A stretch of DNA of 21,534 nucleotides. It comes from JAVJPJ01 sp040217295 (GTDB lineage: Bacteria; Pseudomonadota; Alphaproteobacteria; Rhodobacterales; Rhodobacteraceae). Position numbers and translations under genes: made by a program. Numbering within the stretch: position 1 is the stretch's first letter; each line of letters begins with the position of its first letter. Where the stretch lies: the NCBI GenBank assembly GCA_964460185.1, contig CAYWTM010000052.1:1-21534 (forward strand). Reading direction: 5' to 3'. Shown piece by piece: positions 1 through 7,103 of the stretch. The notes beneath the pieces were generated by a model. It was given only the letters and a program-made list of their open reading frames with translations. It did not search any database and was not told where the DNA came from.

Positions 1-492
1 CATCGCCTCGTTCGCCTTCTTGGTGGCGGCATAGAACGACATCTGGGTATCTGCCTTGGCCGTCTCGGCATAGGGCATGACGGTATTCGCGCCAAACACC
101 GACGAGGTCGAGGCCAGCAGCGAATGCGCGGGCGGGAACGCACGCATCGCCTCCAACAGGCGGAAGGTGCCGATCAGGTTGGCTTCGACATAACTTTCCG
201 GGTTTTCGATGGAATAGCGGACACCGGCCTGCGCCGCGAGGTGGATCACGGCATCGGGGCGCTGATCAGCCATAAGGTCATGCAGAAGGCCTGGTTTTTC
301 GATACGCTCGTTGACCGCGCGGAACCCGGGGGACTGCAGCAGCATCGACTGCCGCCGTTCCTTGAGCGCGACATCGTAGTAGTCGGTCATCGCATCCACG
401 CCCGTCACCTGCCAGCCATCGGCCAGCAGCCGTGTGACAAGGTGATGCCCGATGAATCCCGCCGATCCGGTTACCAACGCCTTGCGCGTCAT
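1..492 (-). CDS. UDP-glucuronate 4-epimerase-like NAD-dependent epimerase (C-terminal part outside window)
   Basis: Extended short-chain dehydrogenase/reductase that would epimerise a nucleotide sugar, most likely UDP-glucuronate to UDP-galacturonate, in the cytoplasm for surface polysaccharide synthesis. The 164 visible residues start with the Rossmann NAD motif GSAGFIG (residues 9-15). The segment DAMTDYYDVALKERR (residues 33-47) is typical of bacterial UDP-glucuronate 4-epimerases. An STSSVFG serine region lies near 129-135, and the catalytic Tyr154-x3-Lys158 is present. The reading frame is still open at base 1, so about half of a usual 330-residue protein is missing. I chose the ATG at 492-490 because AAGGA lies seven bases upstream. 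An in-frame ATG at 510-508 overlaps the galE stop as TAATG and would add six residues. Translation is probably coupled to galE. Substrate specificity within the family is an inference from motif similarity. Confidence 0.85.
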   Translation of the reverse strand, partial: MTRKALVTGSAGFIGHHLVTRLLADGWQVTGVDAMTDYYDVALKERRQSMLLQSPGFRAVNERIEKPGLLHDLMADQRPDAVIHLAAQAGVRYSIENPESYVEANLIGTFRLLEAMRAFPPAHSLLASTSSVFGANTVMPYAETAKADTQMSFYAATKKANEAM

Positions 493-509
493 CCCATCTT
501 CCTTTCGCA

Positions 510-1520
510 TTAATCAGACGCCGGTCCCGACACCCATTTCCATGAACTGGCACACATTTCGTCCAGCGTCTTTTCGGTCCGAAAGCCCAGAACCTCGGCC
601 GCCTTGTCGGCCTTGGCCACGTAAATCGGAACGTCACCCGGTCGCCGACCGGTGATGGTGAAGGGAAGATCCCGGTTCGAGGCGCGTTTATAGGCGGCGA
701 TCACTTCGAGCACGGAATATCCCCGGCCGGTGCCAAGGTTCACCAGGTGGCTTTCGCCGGTTCTGAACAGGTTTTCCAATGACAGGACATGGCCGCGTGC
801 CAGGTCCTCGACATGGATGTAGTCGCGCACACCGGTGCCGTCCGGCGTGTCGTAATCATTCCCGAACACATTGATCCGATCCAGCTGGCCGTTGGCCACG
901 CGCGCGATGTAGGGCATCAGGTTGTTCGGAATATCGCGGGGGTCCTCGCCGATCAGGGCGCTGTCATGGGCGCCCGCCGGGTTGAAATACCGCAAGGTGC
1001 CGATGGCCCAGTCACGATTGGCCTTGGCCAGCCAGTCCAGCATCTGTTCGCCCATGATCTTGGTCTGGCCATAGGGGTTCATGCCCCTGAATTCCGCCGT
1101 CTCCGGTGTCGGCGTCTCATCGGGCACACCGTAAACCGTGGCAGATGAGGAAAACACCAGCCGCCGGCATCCGGCCGCCTCCATCGCATGCAGGAGGTTG
1201 GTAAGCCCGCCGATATTGACGTCGAAATAATCAAGGGGCCGTTCGACGCTTTCGGCCACGGCCTTCAGCGCGGCAAAATGCACGACGGCGTCGATGTGAT
1301 GTTTCGCGAACGCGGCGGTCAGGGCGTCGCGGTTTCGCACATCGGCATCGATTACCGTGACGGGGCGCCCGGTGATCTGTTCCAGGCGTTCGGGCACGGA
1401 CCGGCGCGCATTCGCGAAGTTGTCCAGGATGACCACGTCGTATCCCGCAGCCACAAGGGACAAATAAGTGTGAGAGCCAATATACCCGGCGCCGCCGGTC
1501 AATAAGATGGTTTTAGCCAT
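510..1520 (-). CDS. galE: UDP-glucose 4-epimerase
   Basis: Interconverts UDP-glucose and UDP-galactose, supplying galactosyl units for exopolysaccharide, capsule or LPS. The 336-residue product has the usual GalE length. The N-terminal NAD motif TGGAGYIGSH spans residues 8-17. The catalytic Ser/Thr region SSSATVYG is at 124-131, and the Tyr150-x3-Lys154 pair lies in NPYGQTK. The substrate-binding segment containing RYFNPAGAH follows, and the C-terminal domain is complete. I placed the start at the ATG at 1520 (MAKTILLTGG) because the NAD motif begins seven residues later. An upstream in-frame start at 1553 adds 11 residues with no GalE-like character. It lies directly upstream of the partial epimerase with a one-base overlap of stop and a possible start. 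It is divergent from the polysaccharide export gene across about 240 bases. Confidence 0.96.
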   Translation of the reverse strand: MAKTILLTGGAGYIGSHTYLSLVAAGYDVVILDNFANARRSVPERLEQITGRPVTVIDADVRNRDALTAAFAKHHIDAVVHFAALKAVAESVERPLDYFDVNIGGLTNLLHAMEAAGCRRLVFSSSATVYGVPDETPTPETAEFRGMNPYGQTKIMGEQMLDWLAKANRDWAIGTLRYFNPAGAHDSALIGEDPRDIPNNLMPYIARVANGQLDRINVFGNDYDTPDGTGVRDYIHVEDLARGHVLSLENLFRTGESHLVNLGTGRGYSVLEVIAAYKRASNRDLPFTITGRRPGDVPIYVAKADKAAEVLGFRTEKTLDEMCASSWKWVSGPASD

Positions 1521-1556
1521 GGTTCGCCGATTTTCAAATTCCCATGGACGCAATCA

Positions 1557-1580
1557 CGCTTTGGCGGTGGCGTCAAAGCG
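1557..1580. repeat. Inverted repeat in the galE / export-gene divergent region
   Basis: A perfect 7-bp inverted repeat, CGCTTTG (1557-1563) and CAAAGCG (1574-1580), flanks a 10-base loop. A second short pair, GCGCT (1578-1582) and AGCGC (1593-1597), overlaps its right arm. It lies 37-60 bases upstream of the galE start, so it could be an operator or a hairpin in the galE leader. No tract of T follows on either strand, so it is not an ordinary terminator. Confidence 0.35.
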
Positions 1581-1684
1581 CTAGTCCGCCGCAGCGCGTC
1601 CGAAAAGCAAAACAATCTGATCCCGCAAAAGAAACGGGTGGTCCTGGAAACCTTGCCTTCTTGTTGAAAATTTCGAATGCGCCG

Positions 1685-1712
1685 TTGACTGGGGATGCCG
1701 GCACCGTATCGT
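1685..1712 (+). promoter_or_regulatory. Possible sigma-70 type promoter for the polysaccharide export gene
   Basis: TTGACT at 1685-1690 matches the -35 consensus at five of six positions. A 16-base spacer leads to TATCGT (1707-1712), a moderate -10 match. Initiation near 1719 would give a leader of about 40 bases before the chosen start at 1759. This is a pattern match only. Confidence 0.35.
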
Positions 1713-1758
1713 GGTCCATGCTGAAAACCATGGGAAGATGTTGGTTTTGAGGAAAAAA

Positions 1759-2871
1759 ATGCGCCACCTTCGAGGTATGCTCGGCCTGGTTGGCCTTGGC
1801 ATGGTCTTGGCCGCCTGTTCGCACCTCCCGCGCATGGCGCCGGTCGAACGCGAGATTGTGGCGGCCGCCGATCAAGATAACGCGGATTTCGCCGTTTACG
1901 CCGTAGATCGCGGTTTCCTTCCCATCGTTGCGGAATGGGCCCACACCGGTCGGCGGGAAATGAATTGGATTCCCACCAGTGGCGGGGCGCGAACACAGGT
2001 TATTGCCGTTGGGGACCAGCTGGAAATCACGATCTGGGACAGCAACGACAGTTCCTTGTTGTCGCCGGACGGGCAGCGGCAGGTGCAGATACAGGCCCTG
2101 ACCGTCGCGCCGGACGGCACGATTTTCGTGCCCTATGTGGGAAATACCCGCGTATCGGGTCTGACCCTGCAATCGGCGCGCGAGCATCTTCAGGACGAAA
2201 TCGACCTCGTGGTGCCTTCCGCGCAGGTGCAGCTGAACCTCGTCGAGGGACGCACGAATTCCGTCGACCTGGTCGGCGGTGTCGGTGCGCCCGGCGCCTA
2301 TCCGTTACCGGATCGCAATTACACCGTCCTCAATCTGATCGCGCAGGGTGGCGGAGTGCAGGCGGGGCTGGTCAATCCGCAGGTCCGGCTGATGCGGGGC
2401 GGCAATATCTACGGCACGTCCGTCGAAAGGCTGTTTTCCAACCCCAACCTCGATACGCTGCTGCAAGGCGGCGACCAGGTGATCGTCGAGGCCGACAGGC
2501 GCTATTTCCTGTCTCTTGGGGCGGCCGGTCAGCAAAGCCAGCACCACTTCCCGCAAGATCACGTCACCGCGCTGGACGCGATGGCGATCATCGGCGGCGT
2601 GCAGGGCGCGCGGGGCGATCCAGGCGGCATCCTGATCTTGCGGGAATACCCCGACACGGCGGTTCATGGCGGTGATCGCGGGCCGGACCGGGCGCGTGCG
2701 GTGTTCGTCGTGGATTTGACCAGTGCCGACGGCCTGTTCAGTGCACGGAATTTCCGCGTTCATCCCGGGGATCTGGTGCTTGTCACCGAAAGCCCGATCA
2801 CATCGGCCCAGACGATCCTTGGCCTGATCGGATCGGCCTTTGGTTTGGCGGGCCAGACGAACACCCTGTAG
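1759..2871 (+). CDS. Polysaccharide export lipoprotein, Wza/KpsD family
   Basis: Outer-membrane lipoprotein expected to form the channel through which capsule or exopolysaccharide leaves the cell. The 370-residue product begins with a basic stretch and hydrophobic helix ending in the lipobox LAAC (residues 17-20), so Cys20 should be lipidated. A Poly_export domain starts near residue 79 (VIAVGDQLEITIWD). SLBB-type domains start near residue 168 and near 247. The C-terminus ends in a hydrophobic segment that could be the membrane-spanning amphipathic helix seen in Wza. The start at 1759 is supported by GAGGA at 1749-1753. Upstream in-frame starts at 1738 or 1711 would lengthen the signal peptide and lack such a site. 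The protein family normally works with a Wzc-like co-polymerase, which is not in the window. It converges with the glycosyltransferase 12 bases downstream. Confidence 0.93.
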   Translation: MRHLRGMLGLVGLGMVLAACSHLPRMAPVEREIVAAADQDNADFAVYAVDRGFLPIVAEWAHTGRREMNWIPTSGGARTQVIAVGDQLEITIWDSNDSSLLSPDGQRQVQIQALTVAPDGTIFVPYVGNTRVSGLTLQSAREHLQDEIDLVVPSAQVQLNLVEGRTNSVDLVGGVGAPGAYPLPDRNYTVLNLIAQGGGVQAGLVNPQVRLMRGGNIYGTSVERLFSNPNLDTLLQGGDQVIVEADRRYFLSLGAAGQQSQHHFPQDHVTALDAMAIIGGVQGARGDPGGILILREYPDTAVHGGDRGPDRARAVFVVDLTSADGLFSARNFRVHPGDLVLVTESPITSAQTILGLIGSAFGLAGQTNTL

Positions 2872-2883
2872 CGTCACGCCCGG

Positions 2884-4134
2884 TCAGACGGGCATCGGGA
2901 TGGCCTTGTCGGCAGGGACAAGGCTGTTGATCCGGGCGACATGTTCCGGCAGGCACCGGGTCCGGAAATCGTAATGCGCGACCATGTGGGCGCGGGCCGC
3001 TGGTCCCAGCTGGGCAAAATCGGCCGGTCGGCTCAGAACCTCGACAACCCGTTCCGCAAGCGCCTCGTGATCGAAGAAATCCGTCAGGATTCCGGTTTCG
3101 CCATGGGTCATGATCTCGCGCACCGGCGCGGTGTCCGAGGCGACGATTGTTGCCCCCATCGCCATGCTTTCCAACAGGGACCAGGACACAACGAAGGGCG
3201 CGGTCAGGTATATGTGGCAGCGGCTGACCTGGATGATCTTCTGGTAGGCGTCATAGGGAACACGGCCCAGAAAATGCACGCGGGACCAATCCACCTGGTC
3301 ACCGACCTCACGTTCCATCTGGACGCGGTAGCCACCCTTGGCGTCGCTGGCCTTGCCATAGGATACCTCGCTTCCGCCGATGATCAGCGCGCGCGCATTG
3401 GGCCGCGCGTCAAGGATACGGGGCAACGCGCGCATGAATTTGTGAAACCCGCGCGTGGGTTCCATGTTGCGCGCCATATAGGTGAAGATCTCGTCCTCGC
3501 CGGTCACGTCGCGGCCCAGGCGGGACAGCGCCACCCGTGCCGTCGGATCCGGCTTCAACACGTCTGTGCGGATGCCATCATGATGCACGTACATCCGGGA
3601 ATGAAAGCTTTCGGGGAACGTGTTGCGCTGCCACATCGTCGGCGAATGGCCCAGATCCACCGTCTGGATATTGGCGAAATTCACCGCGTTGCGCGCATGC
3701 ATCAGGAACGGAGCGTGATCGGCGGCCGGGAATTCGGGGTCGAACCCGACAGATCCGCCCCTGGCCAGAAAGAAGTATTCGAAATACCCGATGACCGGGA
3801 CGTCCGGCCAGACCTGCTTGATGAAGGTCAGCTCCCCCCACCCCACATGGCCAAGGATGATATCGGGCGTGAACCCTTCGTCTTGCAGCGTCTTGGCGGC
3901 GAAGGCCACGCCAAGCCCGGTGCCGCAACATTCTTCCCAGTATTTCGATGGGCCGTAGGCGTTCGATGCCGGTGTGTGATGCGGCTGATAGCGGATGATC
4001 CGGGCGCGCTTGACCGGGGGCACGTTCTTGCGTTGGGTCAGAAAGACGATCTCGTGCTCATCTTGCGCGACCAGCCATCCAAACAGCTCCCGATACTGGC
4101 CGGGAAAGTTCTGATGCACCAAAAGGATCTTCAT
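2884..4134 (-). CDS. GT-B glycosyltransferase, family 4-type (group 1)
   Basis: Predicted retaining glycosyltransferase that moves a sugar from a nucleotide donor to a growing glycan on the cytoplasmic side. The 416-residue protein starts with MKILLVHQNFPGQY, typical of the Glyco_trans_4_3 N-terminal domain. The C-terminal GT-B donor domain carries a family-type glutamate-rich loop around residues 320-345 (ESMAMGATIVASD, then REIMTHGETGIL). No membrane segment or signal peptide is visible. The ATG at 4134 is the natural start because the Rossmann-like beta strand follows at once. It converges with the export lipoprotein gene and is divergent from hslO across 164 bases. Its nearness to galE, the epimerase and the export protein suggests a role in the same polysaccharide. 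The donor and acceptor cannot be read from sequence. Confidence 0.9.
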   Translation of the reverse strand: MKILLVHQNFPGQYRELFGWLVAQDEHEIVFLTQRKNVPPVKRARIIRYQPHHTPASNAYGPSKYWEECCGTGLGVAFAAKTLQDEGFTPDIILGHVGWGELTFIKQVWPDVPVIGYFEYFFLARGGSVGFDPEFPAADHAPFLMHARNAVNFANIQTVDLGHSPTMWQRNTFPESFHSRMYVHHDGIRTDVLKPDPTARVALSRLGRDVTGEDEIFTYMARNMEPTRGFHKFMRALPRILDARPNARALIIGGSEVSYGKASDAKGGYRVQMEREVGDQVDWSRVHFLGRVPYDAYQKIIQVSRCHIYLTAPFVVSWSLLESMAMGATIVASDTAPVREIMTHGETGILTDFFDHEALAERVVEVLSRPADFAQLGPAARAHMVAHYDFRTRCLPEHVARINSLVPADKAIPMPV

Positions 4135-4202
4135 GGGATGGGCTTGCTCGGCTCTGGTTCGGGTGATCTTTTACCATTGGCGGCGCCGCGGCAAGCGTGG
4201 CG

Positions 4203-4247
4203 CATGGCTGCCATGACGTGAGATTGCGGCCAAATTTGGGATTGCGG
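4203..4247. repeat. Cluster of palindromes and an 8-bp direct repeat upstream of hslO
   Basis: The perfect palindrome CATGGC-T-GCCATG lies at 4203-4215. A second perfect palindrome, CCAAATTTGG, lies at 4230-4239. It is flanked by two copies of GATTGCGG (4222-4229 and 4240-4247), 18 bp apart. The second palindrome overlaps the -35 element of the proposed hslO promoter, which suits an operator. No protein can be named. Confidence 0.4.
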
Positions 4248-4262
4248 GCCGGCTTCCTATAT
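4235..4262 (+). promoter_or_regulatory. Candidate RpoH (sigma-32) promoter of hslO
   Basis: CCTATAT at 4256-4262 fits the CYTATNT -10 element described for alphaproteobacterial heat-shock promoters. TTTG at 4235-4238 fits the CTTG -35 element with one mismatch. The spacer is 17 bases, within the 17-18 expected. Initiation near 4270 would give a leader of about 30 bases. The product, Hsp33, is a heat and redox chaperone, so heat-shock control makes sense. The G two bases beyond the -10 element in the extended consensus is absent. Confidence 0.5.
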
Positions 4263-4298
4263 GGAACCCCAACATCAAGACAGCAGGACACAAAGAAG

Positions 4299-5309
4299 AT
4301 GACCCTGACGACAAGGATCGCATGGGACGACACGGTGTTGCCGTTCCAGCTTGACCGTTCCGACATCCGCGGCCGCGTGGCGCGGCTGGACCAGACGCTT
4401 GACCGCGTGCTGGCGCAGCACAATTACCCGCCCGTGGTCGAAGCCATGGTGGCAGAGGCCGCTTTGCTGACCGCGTTGATCGGGCAGACCATGAAGCTGC
4501 GCTGGAAGCTGTCGCTGCAGGTGCGGGGCGACGGGCCCTTGCGCATGATCGCCACGGATTTCTACGCACCCGCCGAAGACGGCACCCCAGCCCGCATCCG
4601 GGCCTATGCAAGCTATGACGCGGACCGCATCGATGCCGCCGCCGATCCGTTCGAGCAGATCGGCGCGGGATATTTTGCAATCCTGATCGACCAGGGCCCC
4701 GACATGACCCCCTATCAGGGGATCACCCCGCTTGCCGGGGGATCCCTTTCGGCCTGTGCCGAGGCATATTTTGCCCAATCCGAACAGCTGCCGACGCGGT
4801 TCCAGCTCAGCTATGGCCAAAGCCGGGAACCGGGCGAGCCAATGACCTGGCGCGCCGGTGGCGTGATCCTTCAGCATATGCCCAAAGCCTCGCCCCTGAT
4901 GGGGGACGGCGGATCCGGCGAAGGCGGCCTGATGGCCGCCACCGATCTGCTGGATGAGGACGAAGGCGAAAACTGGGCCCGCGCCAACATTCTTCTGGAT
5001 ACGGTCGAGCAATTGGAACTGATCGGGCCACATGTTGCGCCCACGGACCTCTTGCTGCGCCTTTTCCATGAAGAAGCGCCTCGGGTCTATGACGCGCTTC
5101 CGGTGCAGTTCGGTTGCAGCTGTTCGGCCGATCGCGTCCGGCAAAGCCTGTCGATCTATTCGGCGCAGGACATCGGCGAGATGACCACCGATGACGGCCG
5201 GGTCACCGCGGATTGCCAGTTCTGCGGTGCGCATTACGAGTTCGACCCGCGCACATTGGGATCCGAGGCAGAATTCGGCCCGGAGGATCAGGATGGCGCG
5301 TTCGATTGA
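4299..5309 (+). CDS. hslO: Redox-regulated molecular chaperone Hsp33
   Basis: Cytoplasmic holdase chaperone switched on by oxidation, usually with heat. The 336-residue protein has the N-terminal substrate-binding domain. Its C-terminal zinc redox switch has all four cysteines: Cys273-x-Cys275 (CSC) and Cys306-x2-Cys309 (CQFC). These hold zinc when reduced and form disulphides on activation. It is somewhat longer than E. coli Hsp33 (about 290), mainly through an internal acidic, glycine-rich insertion near residues 200-230 and an acidic C-terminal tail. I chose the ATG at 4299 because MTLTTRIAWDD aligns with the start of the domain; the in-frame stretch from 4197 reads as intergenic DNA. It is the first gene of an eight-gene plus-strand run and overlaps the Nudix gene by 17 bases. 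A candidate RpoH promoter lies at 4235-4262. Confidence 0.95.
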   Translation: MTLTTRIAWDDTVLPFQLDRSDIRGRVARLDQTLDRVLAQHNYPPVVEAMVAEAALLTALIGQTMKLRWKLSLQVRGDGPLRMIATDFYAPAEDGTPARIRAYASYDADRIDAAADPFEQIGAGYFAILIDQGPDMTPYQGITPLAGGSLSACAEAYFAQSEQLPTRFQLSYGQSREPGEPMTWRAGGVILQHMPKASPLMGDGGSGEGGLMAATDLLDEDEGENWARANILLDTVEQLELIGPHVAPTDLLLRLFHEEAPRVYDALPVQFGCSCSADRVRQSLSIYSAQDIGEMTTDDGRVTADCQFCGAHYEFDPRTLGSEAEFGPEDQDGAFD

Positions 5310-5886
5310 CCTCGATCACATCGCGGCGGCCCTGCGGTCGGGGCCGCCGCGCCTGTCGTCGGATTACGACCTGAACCCCGAGATCAAGCTGCCGCCGGGC
5401 CGCGCGCTGCGCCAGGCGGCGGTGCTGATCGGGGTGCTGGACGACGCCGTCATCCTGACCAAACGCGCCTCTCACCTGAAGCATCACCCCGGTCAGATCG
5501 CCTTGCCGGGCGGCAAGGTCGATGCCACCGATGCCAGCGCCGAAGCCGCCGCCCTGCGCGAGGCGCATGAGGAAATCGGGCTGGATCCCGCCAGCGTCAC
5601 GATCCTTGGAACCTTGCCTGCCCACGAAACGGTAACCGGTTATTCCATAAAACCGGTTTTCGCGCGGATCGAAACCGAATTCCAGGCTGTTCCCGAACCC
5701 GGCGAGGTTGCGGAAGTGTTTCGTGTGCCGCTTTCCTTCTTGCTGGATGCGGGAAATTACCGCGTCGAACAACGCCGCTGGCGCGGGGTGTGGCGGCAAT
5801 TCTACGTCGTTCCCTTCGGCCCTTACTACATCTGGGGCGCCACGGGCCGCATGCTGAAGGCGCTTTGCGACCAGGTGGCGTCATGA
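5293..5886 (+). CDS. Nudix hydrolase, CoA pyrophosphatase type (NudL/NUDT7-like)
   Basis: Predicted to cleave coenzyme A or acyl-CoA to 3',5'-ADP and 4'-phosphopantetheine, using Mg or Mn. The 197-residue protein contains the CoA-pyrophosphatase signature around residues 54-74 (ILTKRASHLKHHPGQ, then IALPGG). A Nudix box follows at 74-97 with REAHEEIGL carrying the metal-binding glutamates. The box is one residue longer than the general Nudix consensus and has Asp80 near the first glutamate position, as in NUDT7-type enzymes. The ATG at 5293 follows GGAGG (5282-5286) at good spacing and lies inside the end of hslO, so translation is probably coupled. Its own stop overlaps the cca start as ATGA. 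The CoA specificity is by motif and is not proven. Confidence 0.9.
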   Translation: MARSIDLDHIAAALRSGPPRLSSDYDLNPEIKLPPGRALRQAAVLIGVLDDAVILTKRASHLKHHPGQIALPGGKVDATDASAEAAALREAHEEIGLDPASVTILGTLPAHETVTGYSIKPVFARIETEFQAVPEPGEVAEVFRVPLSFLLDAGNYRVEQRRWRGVWRQFYVVPFGPYYIWGATGRMLKALCDQVAS

Positions 5887-7034
5887 AACTGTCTGCCGAC
5901 TGGATCGACGCCCGGGCCACCCGCATGGTCATGGATCTGCTGACCGGGTCAGGTCACGGGGCGTGGTTCGTGGGCGGATGCGTGCGCAATGGCCTGCTTG
6001 GCGAACCGGTGCACGATATCGATATCACCACCGACGCACGGCCCGAACGCGTGATGGATCTGGCCCAGGCGGCCGGGATCAAGGCGGTGCCTACCGGTAT
6101 TGACCATGGCACCGTCACGCTGGTCCAAGAGGGTCATCCGTTCGAGGTCACGACCCTGCGCCGGGATGTGTCGACCGACGGGCGCCGGGCAACCGTGGCG
6201 TTCACCGACCGGTTGGAAGAAGACGCCGCCCGCCGCGACTTCACGATGAATGCGCTGTATGCGTCGGCGGATGGCACTGTGCTGGACCCGACCGGTGAGG
6301 GGCTGGCCGATCTCAAGGGGCGCAATCTTCGGTTCATTGGTGAACCTGTCGATCGCATACGCGAGGATTACCTGCGCATCTTGCGGTTCTTCCGCTTTTT
6401 CGCATGGTATGCAGACCCTGAAAATGGACTTGATTCAGAAGGGCTTGCCGCCTGCGCGGCCGAGCTTGACGGGATCGCGGGCCTGTCGCGCGAACGTCTG
6501 GGGGCCGAGATGAAAAAGCTGCTGTCCGCGCCCGATCCGGGGCAGGCGGTGGCGGCCATGGCGCAATCCGGTGTGTTGAGTCGGGTGCTTCCCGGTGCCG
6601 ATGCGCGACTGCTGCCGGTGCTTGTGCATCTTGAGGACTGTCCCGCCGATGCCATCCGCAGGCTGGCGGTGCTGGGGGGCGAGGAAACCGCCGATCGCCT
6701 GCGGTTGAGCAAGGCCGACAGGGATCGCCTCGCCCTGTTTCGGCACGAGATGGGGGCGTCGACCGGACCCGGCGAACTGGGTTACCGACATGGTGCGGAG
6801 ACGGCCTGGGATATCTTGCTGCTGCGCGCAGCGATCTTTGAAACCGTGCCCGATCCGGCGCAGAAAATCGTGATCCGGACCGGCGCTGCCGCGACATTTC
6901 CGGTCAGGGCGGCGGATCTCATGCCGGGTCTGACGGGTCCGGCACTGGGTGCGGCACTGGCGGCGATCGAGCGGCGATGGATCGCTTCCGGCTTCACGCT
7001 CGACCGCGCGGCCTTGCTGCAACAAGGCAGCTAG
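5883..7034 (+). CDS. cca: CCA tRNA nucleotidyltransferase
   Basis: Class II nucleotidyltransferase that builds or repairs the 3'-CCA end of tRNAs from CTP and ATP. In 383 residues it shows the head motif GGCVRNGLLG (31-40) and the catalytic metal-binding DIDIT (Asp45, Asp47). RRDFTMNALYA follows near residue 117. The R-x-x-R segment IREDYLRILRFFRFF near 158-172 belongs to the RNA-binding neck. The C-terminal body is alpha-helical and diverged, and I see no HD phosphohydrolase motif. The start ATG overlaps the Nudix stop (ATGA). In-frame starts further upstream would run deep inside the Nudix gene. The hslO-Nudix-cca order looks like one transcription unit; functionally it joins stress and RNA maintenance genes rather than a pathway. 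Confidence 0.94.
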   Translation: MKLSADWIDARATRMVMDLLTGSGHGAWFVGGCVRNGLLGEPVHDIDITTDARPERVMDLAQAAGIKAVPTGIDHGTVTLVQEGHPFEVTTLRRDVSTDGRRATVAFTDRLEEDAARRDFTMNALYASADGTVLDPTGEGLADLKGRNLRFIGEPVDRIREDYLRILRFFRFFAWYADPENGLDSEGLAACAAELDGIAGLSRERLGAEMKKLLSAPDPGQAVAAMAQSGVLSRVLPGADARLLPVLVHLEDCPADAIRRLAVLGGEETADRLRLSKADRDRLALFRHEMGASTGPGELGYRHGAETAWDILLLRAAIFETVPDPAQKIVIRTGAAATFPVRAADLMPGLTGPALGAALAAIERRWIASGFTLDRAALLQQGS

Positions 7035-7103
7035 TCACCGACTTTGATGGTCATTTGGCCTTTCACGGCCTATATCAGGCGGGCATCAAGAAGAGCCTCC
7101 CAC

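Noticed and set aside
2941..4221. A 426-codon plus-strand open frame opposite the glycosyltransferase.
   Set aside because: It mirrors a clear GT-B enzyme on the minus strand and shows no recognisable domain or ribosome binding site.
7035..7103. GGCC-TTTCA-CGGCC in the cca-ABC gap as a terminator.
   Set aside because: The stem is short, no T tract follows, and the flanking genes run in the same direction with a small gap.
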